Shown in pieces: positions 24,629-33,815 of a DNA stretch of 64,000 bases. Source of the stretch: Hevea brasiliensis (taxonomy: Eukaryota > Streptophyta > Magnoliopsida > Malpighiales > Euphorbiaceae); contig NC_079510.1 of NCBI RefSeq assembly GCF_030052815.1, forward strand, positions 6,833,375 through 6,897,374, given 5' to 3'. How positions within the stretch are numbered: position 1 is the stretch's first letter; every line of letters begins with the position of its first letter. A program made the translations under genes and the position numbers. The notes under the pieces were generated by a model, which saw nothing but the letters and a program-made list of their open reading frames with translations, was not told the DNA's origin and ran no database searches.

Positions 24629-25470
24629 AGCTTGAGCTCCATAGTTATTGCTACAGGGTACATAGCATCGATGACAACGATTAGCTGTATGATTTTTTTA
24701 ATTTACAGATTTGGTAAGGGCCACGGTTGCGGCGAGGTGGGTGATTGGAATTGGAGTTTTGCCGTGCGATAGTGGTTGTAGAAGATGGATTAGTGAGTTT
24801 AGTCTTTTGGGTGAAGTTTGCCACAGGAGGTTCAGAGAAACTCTTAAAGAGAATTTCATGAGCAAGCAAATGACTATGAAGTTCATTATACGATGCAGGT
24901 TCTGGCCTTAAATTGAGAGCAGTGATGATGCTATGATATTCACTTCCTATGTTATGATACACAATGGCATTGAACTCAGCATCGGTCATGGTATGACCAG
25001 CATAAGCTAATTCATCAGATAGAGATTTAGCTCGTTGAAGGTATTGAGAAACTGACATATCATTTTTCTTTAGTTCTTGTAATTTCATATGGAGTTGTAG
25101 TTGCCTATTGTGTGAAATAGAGCCAAAGCTATTGGCTAGGGAGACCAAACTTCATAAGAAGATGTCATGCCAATGACATAAGGAAAGACCTCCTCGGATA
25201 GAGAAGAGAGAAGCCAACAAAGAAGCATTTGATCCTTCACAAGCCAAGTTTGGTATTTGGGGTTGGGAATGGTTTCATCAGGTTTATTGGGATCGGTTTT
25301 GAATTTTGGTGGAGGAGGGTTTGATCCATCAACGAAACTAGTTAGATTTTGATAATTAAGGAGTGGTAAGAATTGAGTTTTCCATGCTAAGTAATTTTTG
25401 TTGGTAAGTTTGATGGAAAAGGTATGTGAGAGGTGGTTGAAGGGTTTGTGGAAGGAGAAGATGTTGTCAT
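24629..25470 (-). pseudogene. Copia gag (copy 1), broken
   Basis: Gag of the gag_2/UBN2 kind: start ATG at 25470; N-terminal part with SIKLTNKNYLAW and PNPKYQTWLVKDQML equivalents, which is frameshifted here by a lost base near 25421; then RQLQLHMKLQELKKNDMSV, YLQRAKSLSDEL, and a zinc-knuckle remnant (PYQICKL...) at the end. The join at about 25138-25150 (after SYEVW) is out of frame in both duplicate copies, so that break preceded the duplication. The reversed family A LTR interrupts the gag directly downstream. Confidence 0.8.
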
Positions 25471-25482
25471 TTTGCTGAAAAT

Positions 25483-25495
25483 GGCTCTGATATCA
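25483..25495 (-). other. Copia primer binding site (copy 1)
   Basis: Minus-strand TGATATCAGAGCC next to the LTR, an initiator Met tRNA type site (TGGTATCAGAGC with one change). Confidence 0.75.
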
Positions 25496-25694
25496 TATAG
25501 AAATTTAGAGGAAATTGTATATATATATTGATAGGCTGATAGCCAAAAATATTTATACAAGAGGAATGAGAGCTACTGTTACAATAGCTCTAGCTAATCA
25601 TGAGCTGAAAAATATTTACATGATCTGGAAAATATTGAGTATAACAACAAAATCAATAATTACCAAATATATAACAAATATGTGATCCTTTACA
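25496..25694 (-). repeat. Copia 5' LTR (199 bp, copy 1)
   Basis: Minus strand starts TGTAAAGGATCACA and ends TTTCTATA (CA to TA change). Pairs with 7830-8023. Flanked by GGTCT at 25695-25699. Confidence 0.85.
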
Positions 25695-25700
25695 GGTCTT

Positions 25701-26218
25701 ACTACTACTAGGGGAGAGCAGAATTCGGTTTAAACTGAAAAACTGAACCGAACCGAGTCAATTCGGTTCAATCAGTTTGGTTTTAAAATAATTTCGGTTT
25801 GGTTCGATTTATAATTTTTGAAAATTTCGGTTAATCAGTTCGGTTTGGTTATTTTCACAAAAAATAAAAAAACTGAACTGAGCCGAAATTATATATATAT
25901 ATATATATATATATCAAGGAAAATCAAAGAAAACCAAACCGAACCGAACCTTAAGATTTTTGAGTTTTGATTTCTAATTTATTTTGTTTTTATGTTTTTG
26001 TTATTTAGATTTAATGTTGAAAATATGAAATTTTATAAAATTCGGTTTGATTGGTTTAAAACCGAATTGAACCGATATTTATCGATTTGGTTCGGTTTGA
26101 TTTTCTCTTATTAATCGGTTTGGTTCGGTTTTTAAAATTTTTTATTTTTGGTTTTCGATTTTTTCAGTTCAATTCAGTTCGGAATCGAATCGACCGTTTG
26201 CACACCCCTAACCACTAC
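25701..26218. mobile_element. hAT-like MITE, CGGTT-rich (copy 1)
   Basis: 25709-26210 (502 bp). Ends TAGGGGAGAGCAG and TTTGCACACCCCTA are imperfect inverted repeats. The 8-bp flanks ACTACTAC and ACCACTAC match at 7 of 8, as expected of hAT target duplications. The body is a series of CGGTT/AACCG motifs in both orientations that would fold into long hairpins. No coding capacity. Confidence 0.75.
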
Positions 26219-26828
26219 ACCCAACACTTGTTTGTGAAATATTTGTTTTTTATTTAAAAATTTATTTTTCAAAATTATTTTAATTATTATGCGAAGAGTA
26301 GTAGAATTTCTTAGTTGGTTATAAAATTAACTATTAATTCTGGTTTAGTATTTGGTAATCACTTATTTGTACATGTTTAATTATTTTAATTTTAATTATT
26401 GTAGAGAAACAAATTTAATTAACTAATTTTAAAAAATAGCTAGCCAATTCATGATCCAACAACTTTGAGAATAGTGACTAGTTTTCTTATTTTTAAAGGG
26501 TCGTTTCTTCTGATCTTTTTGTCCAACGACTATTTCAAAATCCTACATTATTATCTATTTTTACTTAATGAAAACCCAAGGAATTTCAACATACAAACAA
26601 AACTTTGCTTTAATTCTTTTTATGCTTCACTTCTACTTATGTTTAATTCTATTAAATATAGGTTTGCATAATATAGGTTTGCATGCTTAATTCTATTAAA
26701 TAAAATTAAAAGATGGAATCGAAAATAATTAAAATTAAAAAAAGAATAATATTATATAAAATTACACCAAATTGAATTTATTTCATTGTTATTAAATAGC
26801 ATTGAAAAAAATTTAAAATTTTCACATT

Positions 26829-26889
<61 letters not shown>

Positions 26890-27229
26890 ATAAAAATTAT
26901 AAAATACTTAAAAACTAATTAGTCTTTGATAAATTCAACATTTCATTATTGAAAAAATTTAGCATGAAAATATATAAATTAATAAAATAATAAATAATTA
27001 AATTTATATATTTATAAAATATTTACCATTGTACAATTATATTATAATAATAAATTTTCCTAATAAAATCTACCTCTTATCATATTCACTTACAATAATT
27101 TATTGTTTTATTAATATAATTTTATTTTTATTAACTTAAATATAAAAAATGATAGAATGAATGTAAAAAATATAAGTTATGAAAAACGAAAAATTATTAT
27201 ATTATATTACATTATGTTATATAATAATA

Positions 27230-27274
<45 letters not shown>

Positions 27275-27676
27275 AAAAAGTAATAAAAAGTTATATAAAA
27301 AAATATAAATTATAGGTATCTACAACAAGTAAATAAAACATGCATCTCAAACTAGTCTTAGGAAAAGTTTATTAAGTCGAGATAAGAGTCGAAAAACTGA
27401 AAGTTGTCCGATTCAGTATTCTTGAACCCCCAATTAAGTAGGGACGACAATTATATTATTAATAAAATTTTATAATTTGTATAAATTTATTACTAAAATT
27501 TTTTACTCCACAAAACTATAATAATATAATATCATTAGTATCACTACAACAAAATACTCTAATAATGATATTAATGACTTAATTTATATCTGCTTTTTTG
27601 AGCCTTTTGAACTATCAATAAAGAGGAAAATAAGAGAGAATAACTCGCATGGCTCATCTACCTTACCTAGGAAGCC
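26219..27676. other. AT-rich spacer, no gene (copy 1)
   Basis: No gene or domain. Contains (TA)n at 26832-26887 and (ATT)n at 27233-27270. A CACTACAACAAAA motif at 27542 resembles a CACTA-type end, but no partner end was found. Confidence 0.6.
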
Positions 27677-27954
27677 TTGGCCTAGGGTGTCATAGGGTCC
27701 TACACAAATTTATGGTAGCAACTGAGCTCGCAGTTGCTTCCCGATTCGGTCACCCATTGTCTGAACCTTGGCTCATTTAACTGATTATGCTTTGTTTTTC
27801 ATATTTTCATTTCACCTTCATGTGATTTCTATTAATTTTTATTTGTGACTTTTCTAAATGATATATATATAGTTCTAAACATCCTAACTGTCCGGACAGA
27901 CATTAGTCACCGAAATAGTAGAATGTATAGACTACTTAGTATGGGGGTGTTATA
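27677..27954 (-). mobile_element. Family A LTR end fragment (copy 2)
   Basis: Duplicate of 24338-24615. Its left edge is the duplication breakpoint, not an element end. Confidence 0.75.
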
Positions 27955-28808
27955 CTTACACGAGATTAGCTTGAGCTCCATAGTTATTGCTACAGGGTAC
28001 ATAGCGGGGATGACAATGATCAGCTGTATGATTTTTTAATTTACAGATTTGGTAAGGGCCACGGTTGAGGCGAGGTGGGTGATTGGAATTGGAGTTTTGC
28101 TGTGCGATAGTGGTTGTAGAAGATGGATTAGTGAGTTTAGTCTTTTGGGTGAAGTTTGCCACAGGAGGTTCAGAGAAACTCTTAAAGAGAATTTCATGAG
28201 CAAGCGAATGACTATGAAGTTCATTATACGATGCAGGTTCTGGCCTTAAATTGAGAGCAGTGATGATGCTATGATATTCACTTCCTATGTTATGATACAA
28301 ATGGCATTGAACTCAGCATTGGTCATGGTATGACCAGCAGAAGCTAATTCATCAGATAGAGATTTAGCTCGTTGAAGGTATTGAGAAACTGACATATCAT
28401 TTTTCTTTAGTTCTTGTAATTTCATATGGAGTTGTAGTTGCCTATTGTGTGAAATAGAGCCAAAGCTATTGGCTAGGGAGACCAAACTTCATAAGAAGAT
28501 GTCATGCCAATGACATAAGGAAAGACCTCCTCGGATAGAGAAGAGAGAAGCCAACAAAGAAGCATTTGATCCTTCACAAGCCAAGTTTGGTATTTGGGGT
28601 TGGGAATGGTTTCATCAGGTTTATTGGGATTGGTTTTGAATTTTGGTGGAGGAGGGTTCGATCCATCAACGAAACTAGTTAGATTTTGATAATTAAGGAG
28701 TGGTAAGAATTGAGTTTTCCATGCTAAGTAATTTTTGTTGGTAAGTTTGATGGAAAAGGTATGGTGAGAGGTGGTTGAAGGGTTTGTGGAAGGAGAAGAT
28801 GCTGTCAT
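27955..28808 (-). pseudogene. Copia gag (copy 2), broken
   Basis: ATG at 28808. The N-terminal frame (28473-28808) is open here, with LTNKNYLAWKTQFLPL, PNPKYQTWLVKDQMLLCWLL and SYEVW. It then stops and continues one frame over (28285-28470), with a second shift near 28300 and the last part at 27956-28300. The nucleocapsid keeps HTADHC but has lost the first knuckle cysteine. Truncated by the family A LTR. Confidence 0.8.
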
Positions 28809-28833
28809 TTTGCTGAAAATGGCTCTGATATCA

Positions 28834-29032
28834 TATAGAAACTTAGAGGAAATTGTATATATATATTGATAGGCTGATAGCCAAAAATATTTATACAAGA
28901 GGAATGAGAGCTACTGTTACAATAGCTCTAGCTAATCATGAGCTGAAAAATATTTACATGATCTGGAAAATATTGAGTATAACAACAAAATCAATAATTA
29001 CCAAATATATAACAAATATGTGATCCTTTACA
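28834..29032 (-). repeat. Copia 5' LTR (199 bp, copy 2)
   Basis: Duplicate of 25496-25694. Followed by AGTCT where copy 1 has GGTCT. The primer site is at 28821-28833. Confidence 0.85.
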
Positions 29033-29038
29033 AGTCTT

Positions 29039-29226
29039 ACTACTACTAGGAGAGAGCAGAATTCGGTTTAAACTGAAAAACTGAACCGAACCGAGTCAAT
29101 TTAATTCAATCGGTTTGGTTTTAAAATAATTTCGGTTTGGTTCGATTTATAATTTTTGAAAATTTCGGTTAATCAGTTCGGTTTGGTTATTTTCACAAAA
29201 AATAAAAAAACTGAACCGAGCCGAAA

Positions 29227-29272
<46 letters not shown>

Positions 29273-29574
29273 AGGAAAATCAAAGAAAACCGAACCGAAC
29301 CGAACCTTAAGATTTTTGAGTTTTGATTTCTAATTTATTTTGTTTTTATGTTTTTGTTATTTAGATTTAATGTTGAAAATATGAAATTTTATAAAATTCA
29401 GTTTGATTGGTTTAAAACCGAATTGAACCGATATTTATCGATTTAGTTCGGTTTGATTTTCTCTTATTAATCGGTTTGGTTCGGTTTTTAAAATTTTTTA
29501 TTTTTGGTTTTCGATTTTTTCGGTTCAATTCAGCTCGGAACCGAATCGACCGTTTGCACACCCCTAACCACTAC
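29039..29574. mobile_element. hAT-like MITE, CGGTT-rich (copy 2)
   Basis: 29047-29566, duplicate of the copy 1 MITE, with the same flanks ACTACTAC and ACCACTAC. The TA tract inside it is longer (29231-29270). Confidence 0.75.
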
Positions 29575-30560
29575 ACCCAACACTTGTTGGTGAAATATTT
29601 GTTTTTTATTTAAAAATTTATTTTTCAAAATTATTTTAATTATTATGCGAGGAGTAGTAGAATTTCTTAGTTGGTTATAAAATTAACTATTAATTCTGGT
29701 TTAGTATTTGGTAATCACTTATTTGTACATGTTTAATTATTTTAATTTTAATTATTGTAGAGAAACAAATTTAATTAACTAATTTTAAAAAATAGCTAGC
29801 CAATTCATGATCCAACAACTTTGAGAATAGTGACTAGTTTTTCTTATTTTTAAAGGGTCGTTTCTTCTTATCTTTTTGTCCAACGACTATTTCAAAATCC
29901 TACATTATTATCTATTTTTACTTAATGAAAACCCAAGGAATTTCAACATACAAACAAAACTTTGCTTTAATTCTTTTTATGCTTCACTTCTACTTATGTT
30001 TAATTCTATTAAATATAGGTTTGCATAATATAGGTTTGCATGCTTAATTCTATTAAATAAAATTAAAAGATCGAATCGAAAATAATTAAAATTAAAAAAA
30101 GAATAATATTATATAAAATTACACCAAATTGAATTTATTTCATTGTTATTAAATAGCATTGAAAAAAATTTAAAATTTTCACATTTATTATATATATATA
30201 TTTTATAAAAATTATAAAATACTTAAAAACTAATTAGTCTTTGATAAATTCAACATTTCATTATTGAAAAAATTTAGCATGAAAATATATAAATTAATAA
30301 AATAATAAATAATTAAATTTATATATTTATAAAATACTTACCATTGTACAATTATATTATAATAATAAATTTTCCTAATAAAATCTACCTCTTATCATAT
30401 TCACTTACAATAATTTATTGTTTTTATTAATATAATTTTATTTTTATTAACTTAAATATAAAAAATGATAGAATGAATGTAAAAAATATAAGTTATGAAA
30501 AACGAAAAATTATTATATTATATTACATTATGTTATATAATAATAATAATAATAATAATA

Positions 30561-30596
<36 letters not shown>

Positions 30597-30990
30597 AAAA
30601 AGTAATAAAAAGTTATATAAAAAAATATAAATTATAGGTATCTACAACAAGTAAATAAAACATGCATCTCAAACTAGTCTTAGGAAAAGTTTATTAAGTC
30701 GAGATAAGAGTCGAAAAACTGAAAGTTGTCCGATTCAGTATTCTTGAACCCCCAATTAAGTAGGGACGACAATTATATTATTAATAAAATTTTATAATTT
30801 GTATTACTAAAATTTTTTACTCCACAAAACTATAATAATATAATATCATTAGTATCACTACAACAAAATACTCTAATAATGATATTAATGACTTAATTTA
30901 TATCTGCTTTTTTGAGCCTTTTGAACTATCAATAAAGAGGAAAATAAGAGAGAATAACTCGCATGGCTCATCTACCTTACCTAGGAAGCC
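29575..30990. other. AT-rich spacer, no gene (copy 2)
   Basis: Duplicate of 26219-27676, with AAT/ATT microsatellites at about 30538-30592. Nothing gene-like. Confidence 0.6.
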
Positions 30991-31207
30991 TTGGCTGCTG
31001 TTTCGATCTCGTAAGTAAATAAGAGATTATTGAGTGTTGCTGTACTCTCTCTCTCCCATAATAATACATGGGACCTGCTTCAATGAACATTTGCATACTT
31101 CAATTCAATGAAATGAGAGCTAATTTTCTCCCAATTTAGTAACTGCTACTGATCACCATTCTCATACCATCTCAATCTTCTCAGGTTCGAGATTAAGGAA
31201 GAGAGAA
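30991..31207 (+). promoter_or_regulatory. Presumed promoter and leader of the O-methyltransferase gene
   Basis: Only 217 bp separate the duplication edge (30990) from the start codon, so the duplication break lies in or next to the promoter. A CT-rich tract (31047-31057) and a purine-rich leader before the ATG are seen. No clear TATA box. Confidence 0.35.
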
Positions 31208-32397
31208 ATGGAAAGGCAAGAAGCAGAAGATCCAGAGGGAATGCTCAGAGGTCAAGCTGCAATATGGGATTGCATTTTTGGCTTCGTGAGCGGCATGGCA
31301 CTCAAGTGTGTAGTTGAGCTAGGCATTCCTGATATAATAAACTCTCATGGGTGTCCTCTCTCCTTGTCTTCCATTGCTAAAAGCATCAACCATCCTTCCC
31401 TGGACACTGATCGCCTCTCACGGGTCATGACACTGTTAGTTCACAAAGGAATCTTCGCTTCAAATAATTCTGCAAGCCCAGAAGGGGAGCACAAAGCTGC
31501 TGCTACTACTCTAAGGCCTCACCAACCGCTCCAAATTTCTAATCCGTGATTCGAAGACGAGTATTGTACCCTGCTTGCTGATGCAGAACCATACATGGAT
31601 GCTATCAAATTGGCATCACCTTAGTGATATCGTGAAGGAAGGTGGTAGTGGGTTTGCTAAGTGTCATGGTTTAGAGTTATTTGATTTTGCATCAACAAAT
31701 CCTGAATTCAACACCTTATTTAACGAGGCTATGGAAGGGGCATCAAAGATCATGGTGGAAGCAGTGAAGACCAGCTATAAAGATGGGTTCAATGGATTAG
31801 GATCGCTTGTGGATGTTGGGGGCGGGACTGGTGCCATGGTTGGTGAGATTGTGAAGGCACATCCCCATATAAAAGGAATCAACTTCGATCTAGCACATGT
31901 GTTGGCTATGGCACCAGAGTATGAGGGCGTCACACATGTAGTCGGCGATATGTTTACAAGCATTCCTCCGGCTGATGCCATTCTCCTGAAGGTAACGAAG
32001 ACTTAACATACTACCAGTAATTTCCCGTACCATTTAAACGAGTAATATTCTAGTTGAATTAGTATATATTACAATTAATATTGTTGTTCTTGAAACAATG
32101 TAGTGGATATTGCATGATTGGAATGACGAAGATTGCATCAAATTCATGAAAAATTGTCGAGAAGCATTGCCGAAGAAAACTGGAAAGCTTATAATCGTGG
32201 ATGCAGTTTTAAATTCACACGGAAATGAATTGTTTGACTATATGCGATTGATATTTGATCTGGCAATAACGGTTCATGTCCAAGGAAAGGAAAGGAGTGA
32301 AGCAGAATGGAAAATATTGTTGGAGGAAGGGGGTTTTGCCAGCTACAAGAATATCAACATTCCAGCAATGGCATCAATCATTGAGGCTTATCCCTAA
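31208..32397 (+). pseudogene. Class II (COMT-type) O-methyltransferase gene, two exons, one frameshift
   Basis: SAM-dependent methylation of a small phenolic or indole hydroxyl, probably in the cytosol as a homodimer (family knowledge; substrate not deducible). Exon 1 is 31208-31991, the intron 31992-32103 (GT...AG, phase 0) and exon 2 32104-32397 with stop TAA. N-terminal dimerisation region: LRGQAAIWDCIFGFVSGMALK, then HPSLDTDRLSRVMTLLVHKG. SAM site LVDVGGGTGAM. The catalytic His is in ILHDWND at the start of exon 2. Later GKLIIVDAV and GKERSEAEWKILLEEGGF. The frame changes by +1 at about 31511-31515: upstream frame 31208-31549, downstream frame from 31515. Exon 1 is 784 bp, i.e. one base over a codon multiple. 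Apart from that base the total would be about 358 residues, the normal family length, so this is either a very young pseudogene or a sequence error. Best resemblance: acetylserotonin / xanthohumol / resveratrol-type OMTs. The start was chosen by the family N terminus. Confidence 0.85.
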
Positions 32398-33162
32398 CAT
32401 GCACGCTAGCTAGTTTCCTCCTTGAGTTGTGTTCCTGGAAATAATAGCATATTAATATTGTATGTTTTCCATGAATGAGCTTTAGCTCATTAGGATCGTC
32501 TCTTAAGATTTTAAATAAATAACGATTCATAACATAAGCATAATTGTTCATAATAAACAAACACATTTTTTTACAGCTATTTGAAATGATAGAAAACTTC
32601 TTTAAGATACTTGGAAAGCAACATAGCATATTAATATTGTATGTTTTCGATGAGATTGATCGTCTTTAAAATTATAAGGTTTTAAATTTTAAATTTAATA
32701 ATAAAATATATTTTGATTGAGTTTCTAATTTATATTTATCTTATTTTTTAAAAATTCTTATAAGATTGAATAATTATAGTAGAACTCTTTAATTGATGTG
32801 CAATCAAACGAGTAAAGATTCATAACATAAACATTATTGTACGTAACATATTAACACTTTGAAGCATATCGGAACCGCAAGTTACTGTGAGCGTAGCCAA
32901 TTCTTAGATGCACCTGCACAAGGCAAAGGTCTGGCGATGAAGACAAGTCTTCTCGGCTCTGCTAGCAGTCCTATGCAATTAATAGTTCTGTCTCTAGTCC
33001 TTTTCATTGTCAGTTCTCTATTAATTATTGCATCGTTTCCTCTTTTAATAAAGATTGATGCAGAGCATTATAGATGTTTAATTTAATTTTATTTTAATAA
33101 AAATATTTATTAATTATTTAATTTTAATTAAAATTAATTATTTTTTTATTCTATTTAAATTT
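32398..33162. other. Downstream region of the O-methyltransferase gene
   Basis: Without a convincing gene. 32630-33065 is similar to 40725-41165 and 48115-48520, downstream of the second OMT fragment, showing that the whole 3' part was duplicated. An AATAAAG near 33047 is conserved in the copies and may be a polyadenylation signal of something. The 75-codon frame 32859-33086 starts on ATG but is broken in both other copies, so I do not call it. Confidence 0.5.
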
Positions 33163-33577
33163 TTTCTTAGCCCGAAAAGGATATCCTGTCCGGGTAGCGC
33201 ACCAAATTCCTCATAAGTTCTCAGTCTCCATGGGCCGCACACGGCCAGGGCCCAAGCTCACTACGACTCCACTTGCGCAGACTCTGGATTTGCCAGGCCC
33301 ACTCTTAGCGCAGAGCTGTTTTTTACGCAGGGGCGAGACTCGAACCCGAGACCCCCGGAACGTTACGAGGCTCTGATACCACTTAGCCCGAAAAGGATAT
33401 CCTGTCCGGGTAGCGCACCAAATTCCTCATAAGTTCTCAGTCTCCATGGGCCGCACACGGCCAGGGCCCAAGCCCACCACGACTCCACTTGCGCAGACTC
33501 TGGATTTGCCAGGCCCACTCTTAGCGCAGAGCTGTTTTTTACGCAGGGGCGAGACTCGAACCCGAGACCCGTATATT
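33163..33577 (-). mobile_element. tRNA-derived SINE-like element, partial dimer
   Basis: A direct repeat (33169-33383 and 33384-33572) of CTTAGCCCGAAAAGGATATC...CGAACCCGAGACC. On the minus strand it contains a polymerase III B-box-like GGTTCGAGTCT, an A-box-like stretch about 35 bases before (AGTGGTATCAGAGCC, complete only in the inner unit), and an A-rich tail directly after the outer unit (AAGAAAAAATTT, reading toward 33155). This arrangement fits a tRNA-headed SINE, two copies head to tail with the outer head truncated. A small TRIM with an iMet-type primer site is the alternative. Confidence 0.5.
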
Positions 33578-33815
33578 TATGTTTATCTAAAATTTTTAAA
33601 TAAGAGTTATCTTATTCTAATTAATTTAGAACTATTAAACTTTATAAATACCCCCTTATTATATTTAGATTTTATAATTTTGTTTATTTTTTCAATTTTC
33701 AATAAAACTTCTTTGCTTATTTTTATCTCTTTATTTTTAAAGTTTTGGATTAAAACTTTATTGTTCTTTGGAGATTTGTTCTTGTGACAATTTTTATATA
33801 CTACATGCTGCGTCA
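33578..33815 (+). repeat. Gypsy 5' LTR, 3' part
   Basis: AT-rich sequence with a TATA-type box (CTTTATAAATACCCC near 33640), AATAAAAC near 33701, ending just before the primer site TGGTATTAGAGC (33818-33829). The 5' part is missing, apparently replaced by the SINE-like repeat. Confidence 0.5.

Larger units (their letters stand above)
7825..25699 (-). mobile_element. Ty1/copia retrotransposon split by nested insertions
   Basis: A single minus-strand copia element reconstructed from its ends. The 3' LTR is 7830-8023, the pol remnant 8019 to about 9010, the gag 24629-25470 and the 5' LTR 25496-25694. Outside the LTRs the same 5 bases, GGTCT, occur at 7825-7829 and 25695-25699, the target duplication of one insertion. 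The protease, integrase and N-terminal reverse transcriptase parts are absent. The gap between gag and pol holds a reversed family A LTR that itself carries a 12.9 kb LTR element. The target duplication and the complementary halves are seen directly; the loss of the middle is inferred. Confidence 0.8.
24338..27676. repeat. Tandem duplication, copy 1 (3339 bp)
   Basis: The unit contains the end of the reversed family A LTR, the copia gag and 5' LTR, an hAT-like MITE and about 1.46 kb of AT-rich flank. It is followed directly by copy 2. The heptamer CCTTGGC occurs at the left edge (24336-24342), at the junction (27675-27681) and at the right edge (30989-30995), the signature of duplication through short homology. 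Copy 1 keeps the longer TA tract (26832-26887). Confidence 0.9.
27677..30990. repeat. Tandem duplication, copy 2 (3314 bp)
   Basis: Near-identical to 24338-27676. Differences seen: a shorter TA tract at 30189-30201, a longer one at 29231-29270, an extra AAT run near 30540, a one-base loss at about 28300 that shifts the gag frame, and scattered substitutions. Confidence 0.9.

Noticed and set aside
27542..27580. CACTACAACAAAA motif as the end of a CACTA element
   Set aside because: No matching inverted end or 3-bp flank found within the duplicated unit.
32859..33086. 75-codon frame with a hydrophobic C-terminal stretch
   Set aside because: Disrupted in the paralogous copies at about 40960-41160 and 48340-48530, no known domain, and preceded by no gene signals.
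33167..33576. Possible cellular tRNA gene because of the GGTTCGAGTC box
   Set aside because: No acceptor stem or anticodon arm can be formed, and the stretch is part of a 200-bp repeat with an A-rich tail.
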